From JBBRSC01 sp038245795 (lineage in GTDB: Bacteria; Actinomycetota; Acidimicrobiia; Acidimicrobiales; Microtrichaceae), in assembly GCA_038245795.1 (NCBI GenBank), contig JBBRSC010000035.1, positions 1 through 18,968 of the forward strand: 18,968 nucleotides of DNA, in the 5' to 3' direction. The notes beneath the pieces are model-generated. The model worked only from the letters and a program-made list of their open reading frames with translations, was not told where the DNA came from and did no database searches. A program made the translations under genes and the position numbers. Shown piece after piece: positions 7,151 through 14,184 of the stretch (within the stretch, counting starts at the first letter, position 1; each line of letters begins with the position of its first letter).

Positions 7151-7522
7151 ATGCCGCAACCGCAACCACATTCGGACCCGTCATCGCACCCACCGACGAC
7201 GCTGACCGTGCCGTGTCCGACGTGTGGTCCTCAGGAGTTCCGGTTCGAGAGGATGATTCTCCGAATCAACCAGGCCGATCACTCAGCGGCGCTTCCGTTG
7301 ATCTGTCCGAGTTGTGCAGGACGTTTCTCCCATCCGACCTGTCTCGGCGAGAATCTGTTGTTGGCGACGTTCGGGATCGACGTGGAGTACTGGTCGCCGC
7401 CGTCCGAACAGGTTGATCGTCGTGCGATCAGCGAGCCCTTGACCCATGCCGAGATGGTGGCATTTGCGGCCAAGCTGGCTGAGGTCGATCAAGTGGTCCC
7501 GTTGTTGCAGCCCCCTCGCTGA
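7151..7522 (+). CDS. Small zinc-ribbon-like protein of unknown function
   Basis: 123 residues. A proline-rich N-terminus is followed by CPTC (C22, C25), a 26-residue stretch FRFERMILRINQADHSAALPL, and CPSC (C52, C55), plus C64 in SHPTC. Two CxxC knuckles at this spacing suggest one zinc ribbon. The C-terminal part (LLLATFGIDVEYWSPP, then LTHAEMVAFAAKLAEVD) looks helical. I recognise no named family. The ATG at 7151 has GGAG eight bases upstream; an in-frame ATG at 7124 with a poorly spaced GGGGA is the alternative. It is divergent from the hisN-like gene, with about 105 bases between them, and is followed by an independent promoter for the next gene. Confidence 0.72.
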   Translation: MPQPQPHSDPSSHPPTTLTVPCPTCGPQEFRFERMILRINQADHSAALPLICPSCAGRFSHPTCLGENLLLATFGIDVEYWSPPSEQVDRRAISEPLTHAEMVAFAAKLAEVDQVVPLLQPPR

Positions 7523-7573
7523 CCTGTCAGCCGGTGTGACGAATACCTGACTTGTTTGGTCGGGAATTGCCGG

Positions 7574-7579
7574 TACGAT
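7574..7579 (+). promoter_or_regulatory. -10 box for leaderless DUF4395 mRNA
   Basis: TACGAT followed by six bases (GGAGTC) and the ATG at 7586. In actinobacteria TANNNT placed six or seven bases before a start codon marks leaderless transcription. TTGTTT, 16 bases upstream of the box, is a possible -35 element. Confidence 0.55.
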
Positions 7580-7585
7580 GGAGTC

Positions 7586-8086
7586 ATGTCTCCTCGGCAG
7601 ATCTTCAGCTTCCCGAATCCGGTCAACGAGATCTCAGCGCGGCTCGTCGCAGCTGGCGTCGTTCTCATGACATCGACACTCTTGGTCAGCGGATGGAACT
7701 GGTTGCTGTGGCCACTTGCCTTCGGGTTTCTCGCCCGGGTCCTCACCGGCCCGACACTCAGCCCGTTGGGCCAGTTCGTGACGCGGGTCGTCACGCCGGC
7801 TCTGGGACTTGAGGAACGGCTGACCGCTGGTCCACCCAAGCGGTTCGCTCAGGGGATCGGCGCCACGCTCTCACTTTCCGCCCTGATCGCCTGGGTCGGA
7901 TTCGGCTCGACGGGGATCGCGCATGTGCTCGTTGGCATGATCCTGGTGGCCGCAAGCCTCGAGGCCTTCGTGGGCCTTTGCCTCGGCTGCAAGATTTTTG
8001 GTCTGCTGATGCGGGCTGGCGTGATTCCGGAGGATGTCTGCGCCGATTGCGCTGACATCTCTCGGCGCCTCGGTGCTGCTGCTTGA
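7586..8086 (+). CDS. DUF4395 family membrane protein
   Basis: 166 residues with about four hydrophobic helices (about 16-34, 36-52, 92-106 and 110-131). The N-terminal FPNPVNEISARLVA motif and the C-terminal CLGCKIFGLLMR...CADC motif, with cysteine pairs C132/C135 and C152/C155, are those of DUF4395. These integral membrane proteins have unknown function and are sometimes found near thioredoxin or rhodanese genes, though not here. The ATG at 7586 was chosen over an in-frame upstream ATG at 7556 because the -10 box TACGAT lies between them. The paired cysteines could bind metal or form disulfides; this is inference. Confidence 0.82.
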   Translation: MSPRQIFSFPNPVNEISARLVAAGVVLMTSTLLVSGWNWLLWPLAFGFLARVLTGPTLSPLGQFVTRVVTPALGLEERLTAGPPKRFAQGIGATLSLSALIAWVGFGSTGIAHVLVGMILVAASLEAFVGLCLGCKIFGLLMRAGVIPEDVCADCADISRRLGAAA

Positions 8087-8131
8087 CACGCATCCGGAAC
8101 GACACCACATGGTGTCGCCGGTTCCGCCGGG

Positions 8132-8137
8132 TACGGT
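8132..8137 (+). promoter_or_regulatory. -10 box for leaderless aminotransferase mRNA
   Basis: TACGGT followed by seven bases and the ATG at 8145, with no Shine-Dalgarno. This is the actinobacterial leaderless arrangement. It sets the start of the aminotransferase and makes the in-frame extension back to 8034 unlikely. Confidence 0.5.
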
Positions 8138-8144
8138 GACCTCG

Positions 8145-9314
8145 ATGTCCCGACTCGACGCTGCCCTCACCCCGCGGATGACGGACTTCGGGACCACCAT
8201 TTTCGCCGAGATGTCAGCGCTCGCGCTGGAGACCGGCGCCATCACTTTGGGTCAGGGCTTTCCGGACACGGACGGACCAGTCGAAATACGTGACGCGGCG
8301 ATTGCCGCGATTGCCGCCGGCCACAATCAATATCCACCCGGCAACGGAATTCCCGAACTTCGTCATGCCATCGCGCGTCATCAGCATCGTTGCTACGGGC
8401 TCGTCGTTGATCCAGAGACCGAGGTCCTGGTGACGGCCGGTGCAACGGAGGCGCTCGCGGCCGCGTTGTTGGCGCTTGCAGGACCGGGCGACGAGGTGGT
8501 GATGTTCGAACCCTTCTACGACTCCTATGCCGCATCGATCGCGCTCGGGGGCGCGACTCGCCGGGTCGTTACTCTCCGGCCCCCCGAGTTCCGTTTCGAC
8601 CCCGAGGAGTTGGAGGCGGCCATTACGCCATCGACCAGGGTGTTGTTGTTGAATACGCCGCACAATCCCTGCGGAACAGTCTTCACCCGGCAAGAACTGG
8701 AACTGATCGCCGGGGTCTGCCAGCGTCACGACCTGATCGCCGTGTGCGATGAGGTCTACGAGCACCTCACTTTCGATGGGATCGAACACGTGCCGTTGGC
8801 CACCATCGCCGGCATGGCTGAACGCACGCTCACCATCAGCTCCGCTGGGAAAACCTTCTCGTTCACCGGTTGGAAGATCGGTTGGGTCACGGGACCGGCG
8901 GGACTCGTTTCGGCGGTCCGCACCGTGAAGCAGTTCCTGACCTATGTGAGCGGCGGCCCCTTCCAGCACGCCATTGCGGTCGCACTCGAACTCCCGTCGA
9001 CGGTGACCGAAGCTCTGGCGGCCTCGCTCCAGTCGAAACGCGATCGACTGGCCGCCGGACTCACGGCGGCTGGCTTCGAAGTCAACCATCCCCAGGGCAC
9101 GTACTTCATCACGGCCGACATCAGACCCGTCGGCGCATCCGATGGCTTGTCGTTCTGTCGGGAATTGCCACATCGCGCGGGTGTCGTCGCCGTGCCCACT
9201 CAGGTTTTCTACGACGATGAGTCCGCTGGACAACCCTTCATACGGTTCGCGTTCTGCAAACGCGACGAGGTCATCGACGAAGCCGTGACGCGCCTCACGC
9301 ACATGGCGAGGTGA
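8145..9314 (+). CDS. PLP-dependent aminotransferase, class I/II (glutamine/methionine or DapC-like)
   Basis: 389 residues, normal for fold-type I aminotransferases. Motifs are ITLGQGFPDTDGP (substrate region), NQYPPGNGIPELR, LVTAGATEALAAA (PLP phosphate), NTPHNPCGTVF (170-180, Asn171-type contacts), CDEVYEHL (D202, Y205) and SSAGKTFSFTGWKIGW with the Schiff-base lysine K236. The sequence resembles the YbdL / kynurenine-glutamine transaminase / succinyl-DAP aminotransferase group. The omega-amidase-like gene starts four bases after its stop. This favours a role as a glutamine (or methionine) transaminase whose by-product alpha-ketoglutaramate is removed by the neighbour. The substrate itself is inference. 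Confidence 0.85.
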   Translation: MSRLDAALTPRMTDFGTTIFAEMSALALETGAITLGQGFPDTDGPVEIRDAAIAAIAAGHNQYPPGNGIPELRHAIARHQHRCYGLVVDPETEVLVTAGATEALAAALLALAGPGDEVVMFEPFYDSYAASIALGGATRRVVTLRPPEFRFDPEELEAAITPSTRVLLLNTPHNPCGTVFTRQELELIAGVCQRHDLIAVCDEVYEHLTFDGIEHVPLATIAGMAERTLTISSAGKTFSFTGWKIGWVTGPAGLVSAVRTVKQFLTYVSGGPFQHAIAVALELPSTVTEALAASLQSKRDRLAAGLTAAGFEVNHPQGTYFITADIRPVGASDGLSFCRELPHRAGVVAVPTQVFYDDESAGQPFIRFAFCKRDEVIDEAVTRLTHMAR

Positions 9315-9318
9315 GCGG

Positions 9319-10095
9319 ATGATCGTCAGTGCGCTGCAACACGACATCGTCTGGGAAGATCCGACCTCCACCCATGACCTCGTCGACCCCTTGATCGTGG
9401 AGGCGGCTGGAAACCGTGCCGACCTCGTGGTGCTCACCGAGATGTTCTCGACCGGGTTCACCTCCGATCCGATGTCCTATGCACAGTCGGCCGATGGCCC
9501 CTCGGTCGAATTTCTGAGCGACCGTGCGCAACGTCACGGCATCACGTTGATGGCGTCGATCCCGTGGCGGCTCGATGACAACCAGGGGTTCACGAATCGA
9601 CTGCTGGTGGTCGATCCGTCGGGTGTTGTCGGCCACTACGACAAGATTCATCCGTTCAGTTATGGCGGCGAGTCGAAGCACTACCGATCGGGGAGCGAGA
9701 CCCTGACGCTGGCGGTGGGAAGGCCCGGTGCGACGCTCCGAGTGACGCCTCAGGTCTGTTACGACTTGAGGTTTGCTCCCGAGATGTGGCGAGCTGCACC
9801 GAAGACCGACTGTTTTGTGATCGTCGCCAACTGGCCGTCATCTCGCCGGCACCATTGGCGCTCGCTGCTGATGGCACGCGCCATCGAGAACCAGGCCTAT
9901 GTGGTGGGCGTCAATCGCGTGGGCAGCGGCGACGGACTGGAGTACGTCGGCGATTCAATGATCCTCGATCCGCTTGGAGAGGTCCTCGCTGATGGCGACG
10001 GGCTCGGAGCGGCCATCCTCACCGCAGAGATCTCCACCGAGGTCGTGGCCGATGTGCGTCGAGCCTTCCCATTCCTGCAAGATCGGACCTCGTGA
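9319..10095 (+). CDS. Nitrilase-family carbon-nitrogen hydrolase, omega-amidase (YafV/Nit2-like)
   Basis: 258 residues, the usual size for YafV-type omega-amidases. The catalytic triad is visible: E41 in VVLTEMFSTGF, K109 in VGHYDKIHPF and C147 in TPQVCYDLRF. Also present are MARAIENQAYVVGVNRVG and the SMILDPLGEVLA end motif. Omega-amidases hydrolyse alpha-ketoglutaramate to 2-oxoglutarate and ammonia in the cytoplasm, completing glutamine transamination. A GAGGTGA ribosome site lies four bases before the ATG and overlaps the stop of the aminotransferase gene. The end overlaps the start of the alpha/beta hydrolase (GTGA). The EMFSTGF motif favours omega-amidase over other nitrilases. Confidence 0.88.
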   Translation: MIVSALQHDIVWEDPTSTHDLVDPLIVEAAGNRADLVVLTEMFSTGFTSDPMSYAQSADGPSVEFLSDRAQRHGITLMASIPWRLDDNQGFTNRLLVVDPSGVVGHYDKIHPFSYGGESKHYRSGSETLTLAVGRPGATLRVTPQVCYDLRFAPEMWRAAPKTDCFVIVANWPSSRRHHWRSLLMARAIENQAYVVGVNRVGSGDGLEYVGDSMILDPLGEVLADGDGLGAAILTAEISTEVVADVRRAFPFLQDRTS

Positions 10096-10904
10096 ACCAG
10101 CCTGCAACCGTCGACTACGACGGGCTCGAGATCTCGTATGAGGATTACGGCCCCGCTGACGCCCTGGGCGACCCAGTGGTACTCATCCACGGGTTGTTCC
10201 TCAGCCACCATCTGTTTGATCGCCTCGCTGGTCGTCTCGACCATCACCGCGTCGTTGCGGTCGATGTTCGTGGCCACGGGCAATCCAGTCGGCCGCTCGA
10301 GTCCTATCGGTACTCCTGGAAGATCCTTGCCGGCGATGTGATCGCAGTAATGGACGAACTGAGGATCGAACGCGCAGTGGTCGGCGGGCTTTCCCTCGGC
10401 GCTGGAGTCGCCCTCGCCTTGGCTCACGAGTACCCCGATCGCGTGTCGGGGTTGATCATCGAGATGCCCGTGCTCGGCCAGTCAGAGGGGTTCGCCCGGG
10501 TCATGTTCGGCGTGCTGGCGACGTCGCTCCGAGTTCATTCACCATGGCTGTCAGTGCTCACCCGTCCGTTCCGAGCGCTGCCGGAAATGCGGGGACCATC
10601 GGAGCTGAAGTTGGCACTCGATGTGGCGCGGCTGCAGCCGATCGCCGGAGCAGCGTTGATCGAAGGCCTGTCCGCGGCAGAACTCCCGATTCACGATCGG
10701 AACACGTTGGCGTTGATCGACGTCCCGACCCTCGTCATCGGACATCGCCTCGATCCCATCCATCACGTTGCCGACGCGGTGCTGCTGTCGGAGCGAATCA
10801 ACGACGCCGAGCTGGTCGAGGTTCCCCACATCGCCACCTTCCGGCTCGGTCCGGATCGCTACGCGTCGGTCATCGGAGACTTCCTCCGGAGACGTTGTGC
10901 CTGA
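10092..10904 (+). CDS. Alpha/beta hydrolase
   Basis: 270 residues with the alpha/beta-hydrolase fold: the oxyanion motif LIHGLF (31-36), DVRGHGQSSRP, and the nucleophile elbow GLSLGAG with S101. The acid is probably D221 in IGHRLDPIHH and the base H246 in VPHIATFRLGPDRY. The sequence ends in a basic RRRCA tail. The substrate is unknown; esterase, lactonase or C-C hydrolase are all possible. The GTG start overlaps the omega-amidase stop as GTGA, so it is translationally coupled and probably belongs to the aminotransferase/omega-amidase operon. It may act on a related carbonyl or ester intermediate, but nothing in the sequence proves this. Confidence 0.82.
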   Translation: MNQPATVDYDGLEISYEDYGPADALGDPVVLIHGLFLSHHLFDRLAGRLDHHRVVAVDVRGHGQSSRPLESYRYSWKILAGDVIAVMDELRIERAVVGGLSLGAGVALALAHEYPDRVSGLIIEMPVLGQSEGFARVMFGVLATSLRVHSPWLSVLTRPFRALPEMRGPSELKLALDVARLQPIAGAALIEGLSAAELPIHDRNTLALIDVPTLVIGHRLDPIHHVADAVLLSERINDAELVEVPHIATFRLGPDRYASVIGDFLRRRCA

Positions 10905-10979
10905 GCGAGCCACGAGGCACCGGGAAGGCTCCTCACATCACGAGTTGGTGTGCTCGGATTTCTGTGAGTTTCTCGACCG

Positions 10980-11009
10980 TTGGCGCGCTTGTTTTTCCTG
11001 ATTTACCCT
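10980..11009 (+). promoter_or_regulatory. Promoter of lipoprotein A
   Basis: TTGGCG (10980-10985), an 18-base spacer ending in TGATT, and TACCCT (11004-11009). The 11-base block TGATTTACCCT recurs upstream of the paralogous lipoprotein B gene in the same layout. Predicted initiation is near 11016, leaving a leader of about 34 bases. Confidence 0.55.
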
Positions 11010-11049
11010 CTGGTTCGTGCTCGGAATTCGAGCGCAGCTGAGGGAGTCA

Positions 11050-12207
11050 GTGGTGGAATACGCGCACAGATCAGTGGCCACGGGTTCGAATTTCAAGCGC
11101 GCAGTCGCGTTGGGGCTTGTGGTCGTGGTTGTCGCCAGCGGGTGCAGTTTGGGCGCAGGGAAGGCGGGGGCCAAGTGCCCAAAGGTCGGCAACTATGCCT
11201 CCGACGGCATCTATGTGCTGAAGTGCAACGCCCGCAAGCGCTGGGAGCGTGGCATCACAATCGCGGCTGGCCAAGCGCTCCTCAACGCCGCTCTCGCCGC
11301 GAACCGGCCACCGCCACCGACCACCACGGCGGTGATCACCCCGCCAATCACGTCGTTCGGGGAGATCGAGGCCTCCGTCGGGTTCGGGGCGGGGCAGATC
11401 AAGCCCGGCCTCTACACCACCGTCGGCTTCGGGTGTGTGTGGAACCGCTACGACCAGTTCCGCAATGGGCTTGGAGGCCACGGGGTCTTCGGGCTTGATT
11501 TCGCACTGATCCGACCCACAGACGGCTTCTTCAAGACCTTTGGGCCGTGTTCCTGGACGGAAGCCCCCTTAACTGCGCTCCCCATTCCGGCATCGGGCAA
11601 TGCCGTTCGTCGAGTTGGCATCGAGATCGAACCGGGCGTGTATCGCTCAGCTGGAAGCGTTCCAGGTACCACTCCGTGTACTTGGCGTCGTTGGGTGACG
11701 TTGGATGGCTCCTCCGAATCGCAAATCGATTTCGGCTCGAGCTCCGGGCCGCAGCTCATTGTGGTCGGTGCGGGGGACGCGGCCTTTGAGACGACGTTTT
11801 GCCCCCCCTTCGTTCGTGTTGATCAACTTGAACGCTTTGCGTTGATCGAGGGACGACCATTCGAGACGATCACCCAGGGTCAGCGGAACGGGTATGTCGA
11901 GCCCTACGACACGATCGGCTTGTCGACCTCTGCGGGAGTCCTCACCATCAACTTCGGTGGATACGTCCTGCAATTGTCACCCCCGACGGGTCAAGGCTTG
12001 GCGACCGGGGTCTATCAGGATGTGGGAACCATCCCAACGCTGTCGCAAGGAGCGATGTCCTTGAGTGCGCCAGGTCGATCGTGTATCGGTACCAGCACGT
12101 TCGAGATCGACCGGATCACGAGCTCCGGCGGTTTGGTGACCGCTATCGACGTGACATTTGTGCAGAGCTGTTCGGGCCAGCAGGCGGGCGGAACGGTCGT
12201 CTTCTGA
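11050..12207 (+). CDS. Secreted three-module lipoprotein A
   Basis: 385 residues. The N-terminus has two positive charges, a hydrophobic run and a lipobox-like VVASGC, with C32 as the lipidation site. Next comes a conserved segment with C43 and C59 around KVGNYASDGIYVL and KCNARKRWERGITIA, then a Pro/Thr linker. Two related beta modules follow: about 115-168 (QIKPGLYTTVG...CVW...LIRPTDGFF...GPCSW) and about 190-255 (IEPGVYRSAG...CTWRRW...DGSS...CPPF). A C-terminal module (about 300-380) has the pattern GRSC...TFEIDRI...GLVTAIDVTFVQSC. Such modules are common in actinobacterial surface proteins of unknown function. The GTG at 11050 was chosen because AGGGAG lies four bases upstream and because it places the three N-terminal cysteines at the same positions as in lipoprotein B. 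Confidence 0.8.
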   Translation: MVEYAHRSVATGSNFKRAVALGLVVVVVASGCSLGAGKAGAKCPKVGNYASDGIYVLKCNARKRWERGITIAAGQALLNAALAANRPPPPTTTAVITPPITSFGEIEASVGFGAGQIKPGLYTTVGFGCVWNRYDQFRNGLGGHGVFGLDFALIRPTDGFFKTFGPCSWTEAPLTALPIPASGNAVRRVGIEIEPGVYRSAGSVPGTTPCTWRRWVTLDGSSESQIDFGSSSGPQLIVVGAGDAAFETTFCPPFVRVDQLERFALIEGRPFETITQGQRNGYVEPYDTIGLSTSAGVLTINFGGYVLQLSPPTGQGLATGVYQDVGTIPTLSQGAMSLSAPGRSCIGTSTFEIDRITSSGGLVTAIDVTFVQSCSGQQAGGTVVF

Positions 12208-12288
12208 GCCTGGCGTACCGATCGACGTGACCGACGTATTCCCCAATTTCACTGAATTGATCCATCGGGAGCGAGAGTTGAAAGTTCA

Positions 12289-12318
12289 CTGGTGTATTGC
12301 CCACCGATGATTTACCCT
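12289..12318 (+). promoter_or_regulatory. Promoter of lipoprotein B
   Basis: CTGGTG (12289-12294), an 18-base spacer ending in TGATT, and TACCCT (12313-12318). It aligns with the lipoprotein A promoter over both boxes with the same spacer length, including the identical 11-mer TGATTTACCCT at 12308-12318. Predicted initiation is near 12325, with a leader of about 39 bases carrying AGGGAGA before the ATG at 12364. Confidence 0.55.
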
Positions 12319-12363
12319 GCCAATCGCGCAGCGTTGCTGGGCAATTGCCACAGGGAGACACTC

Positions 12364-13518
12364 ATGATTCGAAATGCCGTGGGGAACGGGTCCGGTGGAT
12401 ATTCCGCTCGTCGGGCCGCTGGTCTACTGATGATCGTGGCGTTGGTGGCGAGTGGGTGTTCGTTGCAGGCGGGTCGAGCTGGCGCGAGATGCACGAAGGT
12501 CGGATCGTTCGCGTCGGACGGCGTGTACGTCTTGAAGTGCAACGCCAGGAAGCGTTGGGAACGTGGCATCACGATCGCGTTGGGCCAGCAGTTGCTCGCT
12601 GCAGCGATCGCCGCCAACACGCCTCGCACCACGGTCGCTCCTCCGATCACGTCCTTCGGCGCATTCGATGGACCGGTCGGCACGGGTCCTGGCCAGGTCA
12701 AGCCGGGGGTGTACACCACCGTTGGCGACGGGTGCACGTGGGGTCGCTATGACGCCGCCGACAATCTCTTGGGGAGCAACTCCTTCAGCGGCCGGGATTT
12801 CGTCCTGATCCGCCCCACCGACGTGTCGTTTGCCTCGTTCGGTCCGTGCCAATGGGTCGAGGCGCCAGCGAGCGCAGAATCCGTTCCGTCGTCGGGCAAT
12901 GCCACCCAACGGGTGGGCATCGAGATCCAGCCGGGCTTCTACCGCTCGGCGGGGACGACCAGCGGCACCAAGTGTTTCTGGGCGCGGGAATCCTCCTTGG
13001 ACGGTTCATCCGCTTCCCTGATAGACGCCAACGCTACCCACGGCCCCCAGATCGTCCAGGTGAAGTCGACCGATGTTGCCTTCGAGGCCCGCAACTGCCC
13101 ACCATTCACCGCGTTCGCCGGACCACCGACGCAATACGGCGTCATCATCGGTCAGACGGACGAATTGATCACTAGCGGGCAGCAAGCCCAGTACGCGGTA
13201 CCGTTCGACGCTGTCACGATTACCGGCACATCGGCGGAAATCACCGCTCAGTTCGGCGGATACGAGCTCCAGCTGCGTCCACCCACTGGTGGGGCACTCG
13301 CTGCTATCGACTACGACAATCTCGGCGCAACATCGACCCCGACCGTTGGGTCGATGACCTTGACGTCTCCGGGCAAGAGCTGCACCACGACAGCGGCGTC
13401 GTTCAGTATCGTCGCTGTTGCCTACGGCGGGGGTGGGGTCGTGACGTCGCTGTCAGTCGTCGCGCAGCAGATCTGCAACAGCTCGGGGAAAGTTGCCACC
13501 GTCTTCCTCAAGTTCTGA
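12364..13518 (+). CDS. Secreted three-module lipoprotein B, tandem paralogue of A
   Basis: 384 residues with the same layout as its upstream neighbour: positively charged N-terminus (SARRAAGL), hydrophobic run, lipobox-like LVASGC with C32, and C43 and C59 at identical positions. Next is the invariant YVLKCNARKRWERGITIA block, then ITSFG, beta module 1 (GQVKPGVYTTVG...CTW...LIRPTDVSFASFGPCQW), beta module 2 (IQPGFYRSAG...CFWARESSLDGSS...NCPPF) and a C-terminal module with LRPPTGG and GKSC. The C-terminal module is the most divergent part between the two. The ATG has AGGGAGA five bases upstream; the frame is open further up but that part covers the promoter. It is likely anchored in the outer leaflet of the membrane; ligand unknown. 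Confidence 0.82.
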   Translation: MIRNAVGNGSGGYSARRAAGLLMIVALVASGCSLQAGRAGARCTKVGSFASDGVYVLKCNARKRWERGITIALGQQLLAAAIAANTPRTTVAPPITSFGAFDGPVGTGPGQVKPGVYTTVGDGCTWGRYDAADNLLGSNSFSGRDFVLIRPTDVSFASFGPCQWVEAPASAESVPSSGNATQRVGIEIQPGFYRSAGTTSGTKCFWARESSLDGSSASLIDANATHGPQIVQVKSTDVAFEARNCPPFTAFAGPPTQYGVIIGQTDELITSGQQAQYAVPFDAVTITGTSAEITAQFGGYELQLRPPTGGALAAIDYDNLGATSTPTVGSMTLTSPGKSCTTTAASFSIVAVAYGGGGVVTSLSVVAQQICNSSGKVATVFLKF

Positions 13519-13528
13519 CGAAACGGCT

Positions 13529-13549
13529 AGCCACAGCGAATCTGGGGCT
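13529..13549 (+). terminator. Hairpin after lipoprotein B, possible terminator
   Basis: AGCC-A-CAG (13529-13536) pairs with CTG-G-GGCT (13542-13549) around the loop CGAAT, with one internal A/G mismatch. It begins 11 bases after the stop codon. There is no T tract, so it is only a candidate. Confidence 0.35.
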
Positions 13550-13600
13550 GAACATTCAAGTGGGTCCACGCTCGGCCCGATTGAGTTGTGTGCCCGCAAA

Positions 13601-13606
13601 TATCCT
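13601..13606 (+). promoter_or_regulatory. Possible -10 box of the GGDEF gene
   Basis: TATCCT fits TANNNT and lies about 30 bases upstream of the ATG at 13637. Its position inside the in-frame upstream extension argues for the shorter protein. No convincing -35 box; TTGAGT is present but only 14 bases away. Confidence 0.35.
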
Positions 13607-13636
13607 GATGGTCGATCATGCTCTCGTGGTGACGGC

Positions 13637-14149
13637 ATGAGTACGACGGATGCCCTCACCGGACTGGGCAACCGGCGATTCCTGGACGAGAGCATCGCTC
13701 AACTGTCGAGCGATGCCCAGACAATCGGCGCGCAAATGATCGGCGCACTCATGGTCGACATCGACCATTTCAACGAGGTCAACGACGTCGAGGGTCGAGC
13801 CCTTGGGGACTCCGTTCTCGCCGAGGTTGCTCGTCGGCTCGCCGGTCAACTCACCGAGCCGTCGGTCCTCGGTCGGTACGGAGGCGAAGAATTCCTGATT
13901 TTGGCACCTGGAGTGAATCTCGTCGGGGCCGCACGACTCGGTGAGCGACTCCGTGGAGCGGTGGCGGCGACCGCGATCCCATTGGAGATGGGTCGATCTC
14001 GTGTGGTGACGGTCAGCATCGGATGCGCTATGGGTGAGGCGGCAGCACTGATCGAGATCATCAGAAGCGCCGAGTCAGCGCTCTCTGTGGCCAAGGGCGC
14101 CGGACGAAATCGTGTCGAGGTGGCCAACACCCTGCCCCTCGACGTCTGA
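13637..14149 (+). CDS. GGDEF-only diguanylate cyclase lacking the inhibitory site
   Basis: 170 residues that consist of almost nothing but a GGDEF domain: DALTGLGNRRF (5-15), metal-binding MVDIDHFNEVND (39-50), guanine-contact GRALGD, the active-site RYGGEEF (80-86) and SIGCAMGE. This enzyme type condenses two GTP into cyclic di-GMP. The catalytic GGEEF is intact. The RxxD inhibitory site expected five residues upstream of it reads TEPS (73-76), so product feedback through that site should be absent. No sensor domain is attached. The frame is open back to a TTG at 13493, but that part overlaps the previous gene, is low-complexity and covers a promoter-like box, so the ATG at 13637 is preferred. 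Confidence 0.82.
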   Translation: MSTTDALTGLGNRRFLDESIAQLSSDAQTIGAQMIGALMVDIDHFNEVNDVEGRALGDSVLAEVARRLAGQLTEPSVLGRYGGEEFLILAPGVNLVGAARLGERLRGAVAATAIPLEMGRSRVVTVSIGCAMGEAAALIEIIRSAESALSVAKGAGRNRVEVANTLPLDV

Positions 14150-14184
14150 GGTTCTGCAGCGTTGGTGTTGTAGGTTCCGGCGCC

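Noticed and set aside
8214..9461. Long minus-strand frame opposite the aminotransferase
   Set aside because: Arginine/glycine-rich translation without motifs, lying over a clear PLP enzyme; a shadow frame of GC-rich DNA.
10897..10920. GTGCCT/AGGCAC inverted repeat at the end of the alpha/beta hydrolase gene as a terminator
   Set aside because: Six-base stem with a 12-base loop, partly inside the coding region and without a T tract; too weak to call.
13493..13636. N-terminal extension of the GGDEF protein from a TTG
   Set aside because: Starts inside the previous gene, is serine-rich without a domain, and spans a hairpin and a TATCCT box.
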